The notes below the pieces were generated by a model. The model made no database searches. It was given only the letters and a program-made list of their open reading frames with translations, and was not told the origin of the DNA. From Phycisphaerae bacterium (GTDB lineage Bacteria > Planctomycetota > Phycisphaerae > UBA1845 > Fen-1342), in assembly GCA_030428945.1 (NCBI GenBank), contig JAUIEC010000007.1, positions 227,705 to 291,704 of the forward strand: a stretch of 64,000 bases of DNA, given 5' to 3'. Positions 16,945 to 25,995 of this stretch are shown piece by piece (within the stretch, counting starts at the first letter, position 1; every line of letters begins with the position of its first letter). Position numbers and translations under genes: made by a program.

Positions 16945-19191
16945 TCAGGGGCACACGGCCCCGAACAGACTCAGTACGTTGGCGAGATCGGTCAGATCCA
17001 CGTCGCCATCAGCATCGGTATCGCCCGCCGCGTGGCCGGCGTCCGCCTGTCCGAAGTTGGCCAGAACGGCCGCCAGATCGGACAGGTCCACATCACAGTC
17101 GCCGTCCAGATCGGCATCGCCGCCGGCGACCGCACAGCCGCCGCCACAGGTGACCGCCTCGGCCGTCAGGAACGTGACGAAATCGTCGGTCTTCAGCACG
17201 ACGGTCGCGTTGCCGGGATTGGCCGCGTCGAAGTCGTTGCCGGGCGCGACGCCGATGAACTCATTGGCCCGGAAGGCGGTGGTCGCGTTCGCCAGCGTCG
17301 CGAAGACCCGGAAGGACTCGCCCGGCGCGAGGCCGAGGGCGGCCAGCGGCAGTTGCAGTTCGCGGGCGACGTCGCCGGCGACCTCGTAACGGAAGTCGGT
17401 CCCGCCGTCGATGTCGGTCGCGGCTCCGGCATCGGCGCCGCCCCGCAGCGTGTGCGTCGCCTCGCCCAGTTCGAGCAGTCGGGCGCGGCCGGGCTGCAGC
17501 ACGATCGCATAGTCCGCCAGGAAACCGGGCGCGAAGTAGAGCGGCGCGCGTTCGCCGGCGGTCCCGCGTCCCGATGCGAGTCGAGCCGGGCGATCCGAAT
17601 CATCCTGGAACGAGACGTTCGACGGGAACCCGCCGGGGACACTGTCGATGTAGAGCGTGACGCCGTACGGGTTCAGGTACGCGGTGGTGCTGTCGACCGC
17701 GACCGTCAGCCGTCCGTCTGCGCTCGAATCCAGCAGCATCCGCGAGTTGGTCCCGATCACGTCGAACAGGCCGTCGTTCAGTCCGCTGACCTGGCCGATG
17801 TACTCGCCGCCGCTGATCGTGCCGTCAACCGTCGCGGTGGTCGCGGTGGTGTCGTCGATCGTCTGCAGGCCGGCCCCGGCGCCGGACCAGGCGTAGACCC
17901 GAACGTAGTCGATCCGGTGGTGCTGCGGGAAGACGGTCGTCGCGTCGGGCGGTCCCGGCCAGAAGCCACCGACGGCGGTGTTCAGGATCAGGTACATCGG
18001 AACGTCGGGAATCGTGCCGGTCGCGGCGAAGCGCTGGACGCCGTCAACGTGGTACTGGATCCGATCCGGGAACCACTCGATTCCGAAGGTGTGATAGTCC
18101 TGCGTGAAGTCCGGGCCGCCGTAGGTGCCGCTCTCGGACCGGCCGGTTTCCCAGGGCGGTTCGCCGTTGGGGCCCAGCGGTCCCCAGTGGTTGCTCATGT
18201 GAACCTGGAACGGGTTGAAGCCGACCATTTCCATGATGTCGACCTCGGGCGGCCAGCCACCGGCGTCGGCCAGCATCCAGTGGGCCGGCCACATGCCCTG
18301 GGTGCCGGGCAGTTGGGCCCGGATCTCGACCTTGCCGTAGGTGAAGGCGAAGCGCCCGCGCGTGTCGACCAGTCCGGAGGTGTAGTCGTACTGGTTCCAG
18401 TTTCCGTTGGTGTCGAACCCCCAGTAGCTTCGCGCGCGGCTGCGGAGGACGAGGTCCCCGTTGTCGAGGTAGGCCTCGTCCGGGGCGTAGTACTGCAACT
18501 CGTTGTTCTTGATGATGTGGACATCCTCGACGCGCCACTTGTTCGCGTCGATCCCCGGGCCGTCGAACTCGTCGTTCCAGTACAGCACCCAGCCGCCGCC
18601 GTCGCCGGCCCCGTCGCCGGTGAAGGTCACGTCGTCGATCAGCGCCGCCCCGCCCTGCCCGCTCGGCTGGGCGAAGACCAGGGCGATGCGGGCTTCGACC
18701 GTTCCCGGCGGCGCGACCCCCTGCAGACTGCCCGCGAGCCAGGCGTCGGTCGGCGAACCGCCGTCCAGCACCGTCGCCGCGAACTCGGCGAGCATGTCGG
18801 CCGAGCCGTAGGCCCCGCCCGGGACCGCGTAAAACTCGATCTTCAGCACGAGCGCGTTGGAGGTTCCGGTCAGGGCATCGCCGCTGTTGTGCCGCACCCA
18901 GACCGCCGCGTCCCAGGTCTCGCCGGCGGCCGCGGGCTGGTTCTGCAGAACGCCGGAGAAGTTGGGACTGCCGCTGAAGCTGCCGAAGACCTTGGCGACC
19001 GTGCCGCCGGTTCGCGGCGTCAGGGTCGCGGGGACCACGTTCGGCACCGCGTTGTTGAAGGTGGTCCAGCCGCTCAGCGAGCCGCCGCCGGCCTCGAAGC
19101 CGGGATTGTCAATCTGGGCGGGCGCAGCCGTGGCCAGCACCCCGGCCAGCAGGCTTGCGAGAGCAGTCTGGATGGTCATCGATCGCGGCAT
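16945..19191 (-). CDS. Secreted GH16 endo-beta-glucanase (laminarinase type) with dockerin
   Basis: 748 residues. Signal peptide to residue 25 (APA/QID). Residues ~28-192 are a CBM4/9-like domain (NPGFEAGGGSLSGW), sister to the one in the neighbouring large protein. The catalytic GH16 domain spans ~201-436, with WNDEFDGPGIDANKW and the active-site motif EVDIME (nucleophile Glu316, Asp318, acid/base Glu321). The extra Met inside this motif is the laminarinase/beta-bulge form. Residues ~440-690 form a beta-rich domain that looks like the CBM9/DOMON type. The dockerin-like pair closes the protein and ends AVCP. Expected role: endo-cleavage of beta-1,3 or mixed-linkage glucans outside the cell. 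Confidence 0.92.
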   Translation of the reverse strand: MPRSMTIQTALASLLAGVLATAAPAQIDNPGFEAGGGSLSGWTTFNNAVPNVVPATLTPRTGGTVAKVFGSFSGSPNFSGVLQNQPAAAGETWDAAVWVRHNSGDALTGTSNALVLKIEFYAVPGGAYGSADMLAEFAATVLDGGSPTDAWLAGSLQGVAPPGTVEARIALVFAQPSGQGGAALIDDVTFTGDGAGDGGGWVLYWNDEFDGPGIDANKWRVEDVHIIKNNELQYYAPDEAYLDNGDLVLRSRARSYWGFDTNGNWNQYDYTSGLVDTRGRFAFTYGKVEIRAQLPGTQGMWPAHWMLADAGGWPPEVDIMEMVGFNPFQVHMSNHWGPLGPNGEPPWETGRSESGTYGGPDFTQDYHTFGIEWFPDRIQYHVDGVQRFAATGTIPDVPMYLILNTAVGGFWPGPPDATTVFPQHHRIDYVRVYAWSGAGAGLQTIDDTTATTATVDGTISGGEYIGQVSGLNDGLFDVIGTNSRMLLDSSADGRLTVAVDSTTAYLNPYGVTLYIDSVPGGFPSNVSFQDDSDRPARLASGRGTAGERAPLYFAPGFLADYAIVLQPGRARLLELGEATHTLRGGADAGAATDIDGGTDFRYEVAGDVARELQLPLAALGLAPGESFRVFATLANATTAFRANEFIGVAPGNDFDAANPGNATVVLKTDDFVTFLTAEAVTCGGGCAVAGGDADLDGDCDVDLSDLAAVLANFGQADAGHAAGDTDADGDVDLTDLANVLSLFGAVCP

Positions 19192-19218
19192 CGATTCGCG
19201 TCCCCGGCGCGGGTCGAC

Positions 19219-20280
19219 CTACTCGTAGCCCGGACGGTACGGCGACACGCGAACGCGCGGCGCGTACTGCGTCGGGAGCCCGTTGTCCTCGCTGAACACG
19301 TTCGGCCGCGCGGTGGCGGCGTGCATGTCGGCGAACAGCACGTTGATCTGGCCCTTCGGGTGCCGCGTCTGCGGCATGCGTGCCAGGTGATACTGCTGGA
19401 AATCGCCGAGGTAGGGTCCGTCCGCCTGGGCACTGATGACCAGGTTCGCGAAGCCGGTCAGGGCGTCGTTGAATTCATCCCGGCCGGTCTCGTAGATCAG
19501 GCCGACTTCGGACGGCATGTAGACCTTGTCGAGGTTGCCCTGCAGGCGCCGGCCCTTGCGTTTGTCGCCGCACGGGTGGTTGCCGGGATAGCCGAATTCG
19601 CCCTTGCACTTGATGGCGGTGTTGCCCTGGAAGACCACGCGGAAGCAGGCCGGGAAGCCGCGGCTTTCCTCGACTTCGGCGCCGGCGACGTCTTCGCTGA
19701 TGCCGTAGCTGAGGCGGCCCCAGTAGGACATGCCGCTGCTGCTGCTCTGGTTGAAGCGGCTCTGCGGGTCCCCTTCGGAGCGGAGTCCGTCGTTGCCGCC
19801 GCTCTTGTTCCGCGGGTAGTACGGGGTCGCGATCTTGATCTGATCGGACGGGCAGACGAACCAGTCGACGTCGATGGCCATCTTTTCCTTGCGGTTGACG
19901 GCCTGTTCGTAGCTGATCGCCCGCGGGCCCCACTCCCAGTTGTTGCGGTACGGGATGCCGCCGCCGCGGGCCAGTGCGACCGGCCAGGCGAGCAGTTCGA
20001 GGTCATCGCCGTAGTAGTAGCGCGAGCGCGAGTTGTCGGCCAGGTCGAGGCCGACCTCGTCGGTGGCGACCTGGACGCGTCCGGTCTCGGTGGCCTGGCT
20101 GGAGGCGGCCTGTCCCTGCGAGCGCAGGTTGGCGAGGCACTTGACGTTCTTGGCCTGTTCGCGGGCGGCGTTCAGGCTCGGCAGCAGGATGCTGATCAGC
20201 AGCGCGATGATGGCTACCACGACCAGCAGTTCAATCAGCGTGAACCCGCCGCGCCGCGTGTATCGTTTCAGCAGACCCAT
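19219..20280 (-). CDS. Type II secretion-like pseudopilin with prepilin cleavage site
   Basis: 353 residues from the ATG at 20280, which has AAGGGAG seven bases upstream; an in-frame GTG at 20298 lies before that site. The leader [12 protein letters not shown] is followed by [16 protein letters not shown], the prepilin peptidase site (Gly before N-methyl-Phe, Glu at +5) plus the helix that packs in pilus fibres. The C-terminal globular part contains VCPSD and a late [16 protein letters not shown] segment, both typical of the planctomycete DUF1559-like pseudopilins. Such proteins are expanded in planctomycetes and often lie beside hydrolase genes. It may help uptake of large glycans, but that is inference. 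14 bp follow the LacI stop, so it is co-transcribed. Confidence 0.88.
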   Translation of the reverse strand: MGLLKRYTRRGGFTLIELLVVVAIIALLISILLPSLNAAREQAKNVKCLANLRSQGQAASSQATETGRVQVATDEVGLDLADNSRSRYYYGDDLELLAWPVALARGGGIPYRNNWEWGPRAISYEQAVNRKEKMAIDVDWFVCPSDQIKIATPYYPRNKSGGNDGLRSEGDPQSRFNQSSSSGMSYWGRLSYGISEDVAGAEVEESRGFPACFRVVFQGNTAIKCKGEFGYPGNHPCGDKRKGRRLQGNLDKVYMPSEVGLIYETGRDEFNDALTGFANLVISAQADGPYLGDFQQYHLARMPQTRHPKGQINVLFADMHAATARPNVFSEDNGLPTQYAPRVRVSPYRPGYE

Positions 20281-20294
20281 GGTGTAACTCCCTT

Positions 20295-21296
20295 TCACGT
20301 TTCTGCAGGAACCGGGCCGGTTGAGCCCTGGACTTCGAAGTAGGTCTGCATGGTCTTCTGCAGGCCGCCGGTTTGAATTCCCGTCAGCATGCGGGTCAGC
20401 CAGAGCGAGGCGTCAAAGCCCAGCGAGCGCGCGTCCTGGCAGACGGCCGTCAGCGACGGATAGGTACTGAATCGAACGTCGGAATCGTCGAACCCGACCA
20501 CGGAAAGCTCGTCGGGGATCCGCAGCCCGATCTCGTGGGCCTTCTTGACCGCGCCGACGCCCAGCATCGGGTCGGCCAGGTAGATCGCGGTCGGCCGGGG
20601 CTGACAGCGGGCGAGCAGTTCCATCGCGGTGGCCCCGCCGTTGAGCGTGAAGGGCTGGCGATAGACGTGCTGGGGATCAAAGACCAGGTCGTGCCGCGCG
20701 AGGGCGTCCTTGTAGCCCTCCAGGCGGTCGAGGTGGTCGCGGTCGGGAATGTTGTGCATCGCGAAGGCGATCCGCCGATGCCCGAGCGAGATCAGGTACT
20801 CGACCGCCCGCAGGCTGTCCGAGTAGGAATCACCATCGATGTAGTTGACCAGTTCGTCGTCGAACCGCTCGCTGATCACCACGTGCGGGAAGCCCTCGCG
20901 GGCGACCTGCTGGCAGACGCTGCGGGTCTCGGCCATCGTCCGCAGCAGCACGCCGCGGACGCCCTTGCGGATGAAGCACTGCGTGAGGGTTTCGTTGGGC
21001 CGCTTGTCGCGCTGCAGGTTGATGATGACCACGTCGAAGCCGCACTCGTCGGTGGCGTTGACGATGCCCTCGAGCACGGCCGAGTCGAACGGATGCGAGA
21101 TCGTCATCTCCTGCGTGTAGCAGAAGCCGATCTGCGTGCGGACGCGGCGCCCGACGGCCGGCATGTATCCTGAGCGATTGGCGATCTCGAGCACCCGCTG
21201 GCGTGTGTTGGAGTTGACCGAGCCCTCGTTGTTCAGGACCCGCGAGACGGTCGAGATCGAAACGCCGGCCTGGGCGGCGATTTTGCGAACGGACAT
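20295..21296 (-). CDS. LacI-family transcriptional regulator
   Basis: 333 residues from the ATG at 21296. The N-terminal helix-turn-helix [20 protein letters not shown] is followed by the hinge [12 protein letters not shown]. The rest is a periplasmic-binding-protein-like sugar sensor ([24 protein letters not shown]). It is the first gene of the sugar-utilisation locus and most likely represses it until a glucan-derived sugar binds. A consensus promoter and repeated GAAACAGT sites lie directly upstream, so autoregulation is likely. Confidence 0.92.
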   Translation of the reverse strand: MSVRKIAAQAGVSISTVSRVLNNEGSVNSNTRQRVLEIANRSGYMPAVGRRVRTQIGFCYTQEMTISHPFDSAVLEGIVNATDECGFDVVIINLQRDKRPNETLTQCFIRKGVRGVLLRTMAETRSVCQQVAREGFPHVVISERFDDELVNYIDGDSYSDSLRAVEYLISLGHRRIAFAMHNIPDRDHLDRLEGYKDALARHDLVFDPQHVYRQPFTLNGGATAMELLARCQPRPTAIYLADPMLGVGAVKKAHEIGLRIPDELSVVGFDDSDVRFSTYPSLTAVCQDARSLGFDASLWLTRMLTGIQTGGLQKTMQTYFEVQGSTGPVPAET

Positions 21297-21311
21297 GGCG
21301 GACCTCGAACG

Positions 21312-21358
21312 GTGAAACACTCTGGAACGGAGTCAGCAACTGTTTCCGTCACTGTTTC
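21312..21358 (-). promoter_or_regulatory. Candidate operator sites for the LacI-family regulator
   Basis: On the minus strand GAAACAGT occurs twice 12 bp apart (21358-21351, overlapping the -10, and 21346-21339), and a palindromic GTGTTTCAC lies at 21320-21312 before the start codon. GAAAC/GTTTC half-sites are common in LacI-family operators. The assignment is by position and repetition only. Confidence 0.45.
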
Positions 21359-21383
21359 TACCGGACGGGCTCCGGAATGTCAA
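21355..21383 (-). promoter_or_regulatory. Sigma-70-type promoter of the sugar-utilisation locus
   Basis: On the minus strand TTGACA (21383-21378) and TAGAAA (21360-21355) are separated by exactly 17 bp and lie about 60-90 bp upstream of the regulator start codon. Confidence 0.75.
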
Positions 21384-21490
21384 CGTCTTTCGCCGGCTGG
21401 CGGGCGGGTTTACCGGACCCGACATGCAAAGACCAGCGAAGACAGGACTTAGGAGACCGTGTGCGGCGGCCTCGCCGGCGGAAACGGGGG

Positions 21491-21517
21491 CGGGGGACGC
21501 CTCGGGCGCGTCCCCCG
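21491..21517. terminator. Hairpin after the Cys-rich protein gene
   Basis: CGGGGGACGC and GCGTCCCCCG form a perfect 10-bp stem with a 7-base loop, 50 bp past the minus-strand stop at 21569. The following T content is low (GTTTCC), so terminator activity is likely but not certain. Confidence 0.55.
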
Positions 21518-21568
21518 GTTCCGGCGGCGGTGTTTCATCGCCCGGGCGTCAGGGCCCTGGCGGTACGG

Positions 21569-21925
21569 TCAGAACGTGCAGTTCGAGCCGCAGATCTCGC
21601 CCGGGATGATGACGTGATCCAGCGAGGTCTCGAGCTTGTGGGGGCCGATCATCGTGCAGACCCCGCAACTGGACGGCGCCACGCAGGTCCGCCGCTGAAT
21701 GCAGAAGACCACCACCTCCTCGTAGCAGCAGCCTTCGGGATCCGAAACCAGCTTCAGCGGCGGCACGGTCGGGTAGGTGATCCGCTCGGGGTTCGAGCAG
21801 GCCGCCTGAACGCACGGATTGCACCGCTGGTTGATCCCCGTGCAGGCCGTGTCCGTTTCGGCGGATCCGCAGACGCCCGAGCAGTTGTTCATCGCAAGCA
21901 GCAGAATCATCGCGATCATGTACAT
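21569..21925 (-). CDS. Small Cys-rich protein of unknown function with hydrophobic N-terminus
   Basis: 118 residues from the ATG at 21925 (GGAG eight bases upstream). Residues 1-12 (MYMIAMILLLAM) are hydrophobic and could be a short signal or anchor. The remaining ~105 residues contain 14 cysteines in pairs or spaced motifs (CSGVC, CNPC, GCCYEE, CGVC, CGSNC). This points to a disulfide-rich or metal-binding exported protein. It begins only 5 bp after the stop of the orphan-family copy 2 gene, so the two are one transcription unit. The low-GC copy 1 at 6725-8053 lacks such a partner. I recognise no family. Longer in-frame extensions upstream overlap the neighbouring gene and are Arg/Gly-rich artefacts. 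Confidence 0.75.
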   Translation of the reverse strand: MYMIAMILLLAMNNCSGVCGSAETDTACTGINQRCNPCVQAACSNPERITYPTVPPLKLVSDPEGCCYEEVVVFCIQRRTCVAPSSCGVCTMIGPHKLETSLDHVIIPGEICGSNCTF

Positions 21926-21930
21926 GGTGG

Positions 21931-23271
21931 TTACTCCGGTGTCGATTGAAGTCGTTGCTGACGGGTCATGAGCCGCTCGAGACCCGGTTGAAGCTGGGCG
22001 GAGAACACCCCCGCCAGACGTCGATGCAGTTCGCCGCGGACGCGCAGGGCTTCCGCCAGCGGGGCCGCGTCGGCCGGCAGGGCCTCGTGGTTGCGCTCGG
22101 CGCGCAGCGCGGCCACCCGGGCCGCCTCCAGGTCGGTCGGGGCATCGAGGCGGGCGGCGATCCGTTCGGCCCGCCGTTCCGCCTGGTCGCACAGCAGCAG
22201 GGCCTTCTGTCGCTGGGCATCGTCGAAGCCGAACCGTCGAGAGAAGTCGACCGTGTAGCGCCGCCAGGCCGACAGCACTCCGGCCTGCTCGTCGCGCTGC
22301 CGCAGGAACCGGTCGGTCTCGCCCAGTTTGCGGGCCAGTCGAAAGGCCGCGAGATCGGCGTCAAACCGCGGATCGCGGACCAGCTCGCCTTCGACGAGTC
22401 GCCGATGCAGTTCACCCATCGGAACGAAGGCCTGCCCGTCCCAGCCGTACATCGGCGGTCGCTGCAGGGCCGCGGCCTGCGTGTCGCCCGGGGCGTTGAT
22501 CAGGGTCACGTTGGTCCCGACGCAGACGCCGGCCTGTTCGAGCGTCAGCGCGTCCGCCTCGGGGTCGTCCACCACGACGCTCTGGACGAGGACGGTGCAG
22601 TCGGGTTGCAGGACGTCATTCACGTTGCGGAAGTATTCGACCTGGCGCGGAAACCAGTCGCGCCCGACCTGCTGCAATTGGACGCGTGCCTCGCGCTCGA
22701 GGATGTCGCCGGTCCAGCGCTGGCTGCGGACGACGTGCCCGCCGCGGGCGGGGTCCTGCCAGACGACCAGGCGCTCGTCGGGGCCTTCGAGGTCCGTCCG
22801 GATCAGGTCGCCGTCGCCCGATCGTGACAGGACCGGGGTCGCCCCGACCGGCACGAACTGGCGCAGGTACTGGTGATCGCCGGTCTCCATGGCCGTCACA
22901 TCCGGGAACAGCCCGACCTGGCGCCAGTCGGCAATCGGCTGGTCGAAGTCGTAGCCGCTGGTACTGACGGCGGACTTCAACGCGTGCCCGGCGTTGCTGA
23001 CCTGGTAGGGACCGATCCGCGCCCGGCGGGCGGCCGGTGTCGGCAGCACGACGGTGCGCCCGGCGTCGGCGGGGTCGTAGAACGAGCAGATCGCGTCATC
23101 CCCGTGGAAGACGTAGCTGCCCGCCTGTACGCCTGGCGCGGTCAGGTCGGTCCAGGTGGCTTCGAAGGTGATCCGCCCGTTGGCATAGGCGCGGGTGGCG
23201 CGCAGTTCCTCCATCAGGGTCCAGGTGTCAGGGGGGGCCATCGAGATCAACAACAGCAGTGACAGGTACAT
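21931..23271 (-). CDS. Secreted protein of an undescribed family, copy 2
   Basis: 446 residues from the ATG at 23271, which has GGAGGT upstream and opens a short signal peptide (MYLSLLLLISMA/PPD); the frame stays open to 23667 but the extra part is not protein-like. It matches copy 1 (6725-8053) end to end, including ARIGPYQVSNAGH, VVWQDPARGGHVVRSQRW, GRDWFPRQVEYFRN, AGVCVGTN, YGWDGQAFVPM and DDAQRQKALLLCDQAERRAERI. No known domain could be named. The conserved Trp/Cys/Gly blocks in the first 300 residues look like a beta-rich globular domain, followed by a charged helical C-terminus. It is read together with the Cys-rich 118-residue protein. GC content is normal for the window, unlike copy 1. 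Confidence 0.88.
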   Translation of the reverse strand: MYLSLLLLISMAPPDTWTLMEELRATRAYANGRITFEATWTDLTAPGVQAGSYVFHGDDAICSFYDPADAGRTVVLPTPAARRARIGPYQVSNAGHALKSAVSTSGYDFDQPIADWRQVGLFPDVTAMETGDHQYLRQFVPVGATPVLSRSGDGDLIRTDLEGPDERLVVWQDPARGGHVVRSQRWTGDILEREARVQLQQVGRDWFPRQVEYFRNVNDVLQPDCTVLVQSVVVDDPEADALTLEQAGVCVGTNVTLINAPGDTQAAALQRPPMYGWDGQAFVPMGELHRRLVEGELVRDPRFDADLAAFRLARKLGETDRFLRQRDEQAGVLSAWRRYTVDFSRRFGFDDAQRQKALLLCDQAERRAERIAARLDAPTDLEAARVAALRAERNHEALPADAAPLAEALRVRGELHRRLAGVFSAQLQPGLERLMTRQQRLQSTPE

Positions 23272-23583
23272 GCCAACCTCCAGTCCGCCGCCCTGGCAGC
23301 CGACCGCGTGGGCGCACCGGTGGCCCCGTCGACCACCTGGCTCCGGCAAAAAGCCGTCACCGGAAGGAGACTCCCCCGCAGCCACCGCAGCCGCGACGGC
23401 TTGCTCGAAACGTGAACGCGACGTGCCCGGCAGCACTGTCGCAAAAACCCGCAGACGTAATACCACGTACAAGTGCCGCGCCGGAAAACTGCTCAAAAAA
23501 CTAGCGATGTGCACCTTCGTCGGCAGCGGCGAAATGTCTCTACTGGTATAGCCGGATCGCCGGAAACAGCGGTTGTGTTTTCT

Positions 23584-23598
23584 CAGTTTGGCAAACTG
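23584..23598. promoter_or_regulatory. 15-nt palindrome (CAGTTTG-G-CAAACTG) in a divergent intergenic region
   Basis: Perfect 7-bp arms around one base, inside the 477-bp gap between the orphan-family copy 2 gene and the heparinase-like gene, 150 bp before the latter. It could be a repressor operator for either. The rest of the gap (23272-23748) shows no gene, only a somewhat AT-richer stretch at 23450-23600 that fits a promoter area. Confidence 0.35.
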
Positions 23599-23748
23599 GG
23601 TACGTCCGACCTTTGGGTTATCTCCCGCGGACGCGCCCGGCCCGGACGGTTGAGTCCGACCCGGCACCGGCTTACGCTACCGCGTTGCGGGATCGACGCC
23701 GCCGCGCGTCTGGCCGCACCCCTAGCAGACCCCCAGTGAGCCCACTCC

Positions 23749-25989
23749 GTGCTGCACCGCCTCGCCCTCCTGCTTGTTTGTGTCGTGTCGCCGGCGCTGG
23801 CCGGTACCCACCCCCGGCTGGTTTTCAGTCCGACCTTCGTGGAGACCGTCCGCCAGGCCGAACTGCAACAGCCCCGCCTGGGGCGCCTGCGGGCGCGGCT
23901 GAGCGGCGATCTCGGCGAACTCGTCCTTCCGGGGGAGGTGCTGGCCGCGGCCGCCCTGCACCTGTTCGCTCCGACCGGCGGTGCCGGTCCGGCCCAGCTT
24001 GACCTGATCGCGCGTCACCTGAGCGAACCCGACGCGCTCGGTCCGGACCTGCTCGAGTGCGTGCTGGCGATGGACTGGTGCTGGGCGGACCTGAGCGTCA
24101 CGGCCCGGCAGCTCTTCCTGCGGCGGATGCTCGAGGACCCGCAGATCCTGGAGCCCGGGGACAGTCCCCTGGAGCACGACGGCTTCCGCCGCAAGCTTGC
24201 CTACCTGGCGCTGGCGCTGGCGGTCGAGGAGGACGAATACCGCAGCCCGGAGTGGGGTCCGGCCCGGACGCGGATCCTGCGGGCCGCCCGCGACTACGTG
24301 CTGACCGCCCTGCCCAACTACCTCGCCTGGCGTGGCGGCGTCCCGACCAGTTCGGCCAACGGACCCTGGGAAGAGAGCAACACCGCGTGGCTGCTGGAAC
24401 TCGGCAGCCTGGCGGTCGGGAAGAACCTGTGGGCCGAGCACGCGGAGGCGACCGGGCGGTGGCTCGAACACTACCTGCTGGTCTCCTCCGCTGACCAGGC
24501 GGCGCCGCGGCACGTGGTGCGCGACGACGGCGACGCCGATCCGCCGCACCCGGCCGACCACGCGACCAGCCTGCTGCCGATGACCGCCCACCTGTGGGCC
24601 GCCCGTACCGGCGACCCGGCCGCGGTCGCCCTGGCCCGCGACCTGGACGCGGCCCTGACGCGCCGCAACATTGATCCGGCCCTGTGGTCCTGGCTCGACG
24701 TGGCCCTGCGGATGGAGGGATTCGCGACCGCGAACCGCGAACGCCTGCCGGCGCAGCGGAACCTCGGCGGTGCGGTGGTATTCCGCAACGCCGGCGATCA
24801 CGGGCAGTACCTGATCTGGATCGAGGCGGGGCAGGCGCTGCTGCGTCGCGGACAGCACTTCGACGCCGGGCATTTCCTGATCGAAGGCGACGGTCCGCTG
24901 CTGACCGATGCCGGGGCCGACATTGCGCTCGAAGCGGTCGGGGCCAAGCGCGGCGAGCAGCGGCTCGGGTCGGGGCGGGCGACGTTTCCGTTCGAGCAGT
25001 TCGCGGCCAGTTCGCTGGCCCACAACTGCCTGCTGTTCGAGGAGGCTTCACGCGTCTACGAATGGCACGGCAAGCCGTTCGTGCCGCGCGGCGGCCAGCG
25101 TCCGATCGACGGGAGCTGCCGGGACTTCCAGACGCCGCTGGAGGTGCAGGAGCGGTCGACGGGTCGGCTGTTGGCCTATGGCTACCGCCAGGGCGCCAGC
25201 TACGCCGCGCTCGACCTGACCGACGCCTACGACAACCGCACGGTCACGCGTTACACGCGCGCGTTCCTGCTGCTGTGGAACAAGGTGCTGCTGGTGATTG
25301 ACGTGGCCGAACCGGCCGGCGGCAGCGTCACACCGATCTGGCTGGCGCAACTGCCGGTGGCCCCGGACAGGCGACTGCTGGATCCGCGGCTGCAGGTCCG
25401 GGGCGAGACGGAAGATGCCGGCATCTGGCGGATCCCGGCCGGGGACTGGATCCGCTGCACGTCGCGGGCCGGAACGCTCGCGCTTCGGAGCCTGTTGCCG
25501 CAGGAGCGGGTGGTCAGCCTGGTGGGCGGCACGGGGGCCCGCGCGCGGATCCTGGACGGAGCCTTCGCCGGTCGGTCCTACGTGGGCGGTTCGGCCGACA
25601 CGTTTGAGCGCCTGGTGGCGCCGAGTTCGCGGGACAATGTCGGCAATGCCTGGTTCCGGCTGGGGGCGCCGACGCGCCTGGGGGCCGAGTTCGGTGGCCG
25701 CGTGCAGCAGTTGTGGGGGCGGGTCGAGATCGAGGCCCCGGCGGCGAACCGGCGGCACCTGCTGGTGACGGCGATCGTGCTGGACCCGGCGGAGCTTCCG
25801 CTCTCCCAGGTGCGGATCACCGAGGAACCCGGCGGCGCGCTGCTGTTCCTGCGGGACGGCGCGCGGGCCGCGACGGTCCAGTTGCAGATGCGCGACACGC
25901 TGCGCGGCTTCGTGGTGGTCGACCCGGCCGAGCCGGCCTGGGAACTTCCCGAGGGGATCGTCGCGGATCCCAAGCTGGAGACGGAGTGA
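23749..25989 (+). CDS. Heparinase II/III-like protein, probable polysaccharide lyase
   Basis: 746 residues from a GTG start with a signal peptide (LHRLALLLVCVVSPALA). The N-terminal ~330 residues are an alpha-helical toroid (SSANGPWEESNTAWLLELG, NYLAWRGGVP). The C-terminal part is beta-rich, with QYLIWIEAGQALLRRGQHFDAGHF, the region where heparinase II/III proteins carry their His/Tyr and metal residues, then SLAHNCLLFE and later GASYAALDLTDAY with a possible catalytic Tyr. The family removes uronic-acid-containing glycans by beta-elimination. Substrate is unknown; there is no sulfatase or SusC/D nearby. It is read alone. Confidence 0.75.
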   Translation: MLHRLALLLVCVVSPALAGTHPRLVFSPTFVETVRQAELQQPRLGRLRARLSGDLGELVLPGEVLAAAALHLFAPTGGAGPAQLDLIARHLSEPDALGPDLLECVLAMDWCWADLSVTARQLFLRRMLEDPQILEPGDSPLEHDGFRRKLAYLALALAVEEDEYRSPEWGPARTRILRAARDYVLTALPNYLAWRGGVPTSSANGPWEESNTAWLLELGSLAVGKNLWAEHAEATGRWLEHYLLVSSADQAAPRHVVRDDGDADPPHPADHATSLLPMTAHLWAARTGDPAAVALARDLDAALTRRNIDPALWSWLDVALRMEGFATANRERLPAQRNLGGAVVFRNAGDHGQYLIWIEAGQALLRRGQHFDAGHFLIEGDGPLLTDAGADIALEAVGAKRGEQRLGSGRATFPFEQFAASSLAHNCLLFEEASRVYEWHGKPFVPRGGQRPIDGSCRDFQTPLEVQERSTGRLLAYGYRQGASYAALDLTDAYDNRTVTRYTRAFLLLWNKVLLVIDVAEPAGGSVTPIWLAQLPVAPDRRLLDPRLQVRGETEDAGIWRIPAGDWIRCTSRAGTLALRSLLPQERVVSLVGGTGARARILDGAFAGRSYVGGSADTFERLVAPSSRDNVGNAWFRLGAPTRLGAEFGGRVQQLWGRVEIEAPAANRRHLLVTAIVLDPAELPLSQVRITEEPGGALLFLRDGARAATVQLQMRDTLRGFVVVDPAEPAWELPEGIVADPKLETE

Positions 25990-25995
25990 ATCGGT

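Noticed and set aside
13370..17389. Plus-strand open frame of 1339 residues
   Set aside because: It lies antisense to the dockerin protein and GH16 genes, which have signal peptides, domain motifs and ribosome sites. Long antisense frames are expected at this GC content.
23272..23667. Longer N-terminus for orphan family copy 2
   Set aside because: Composition is not protein-like. The ATG at 23271 has GGAGGT upstream and opens a signal peptide.
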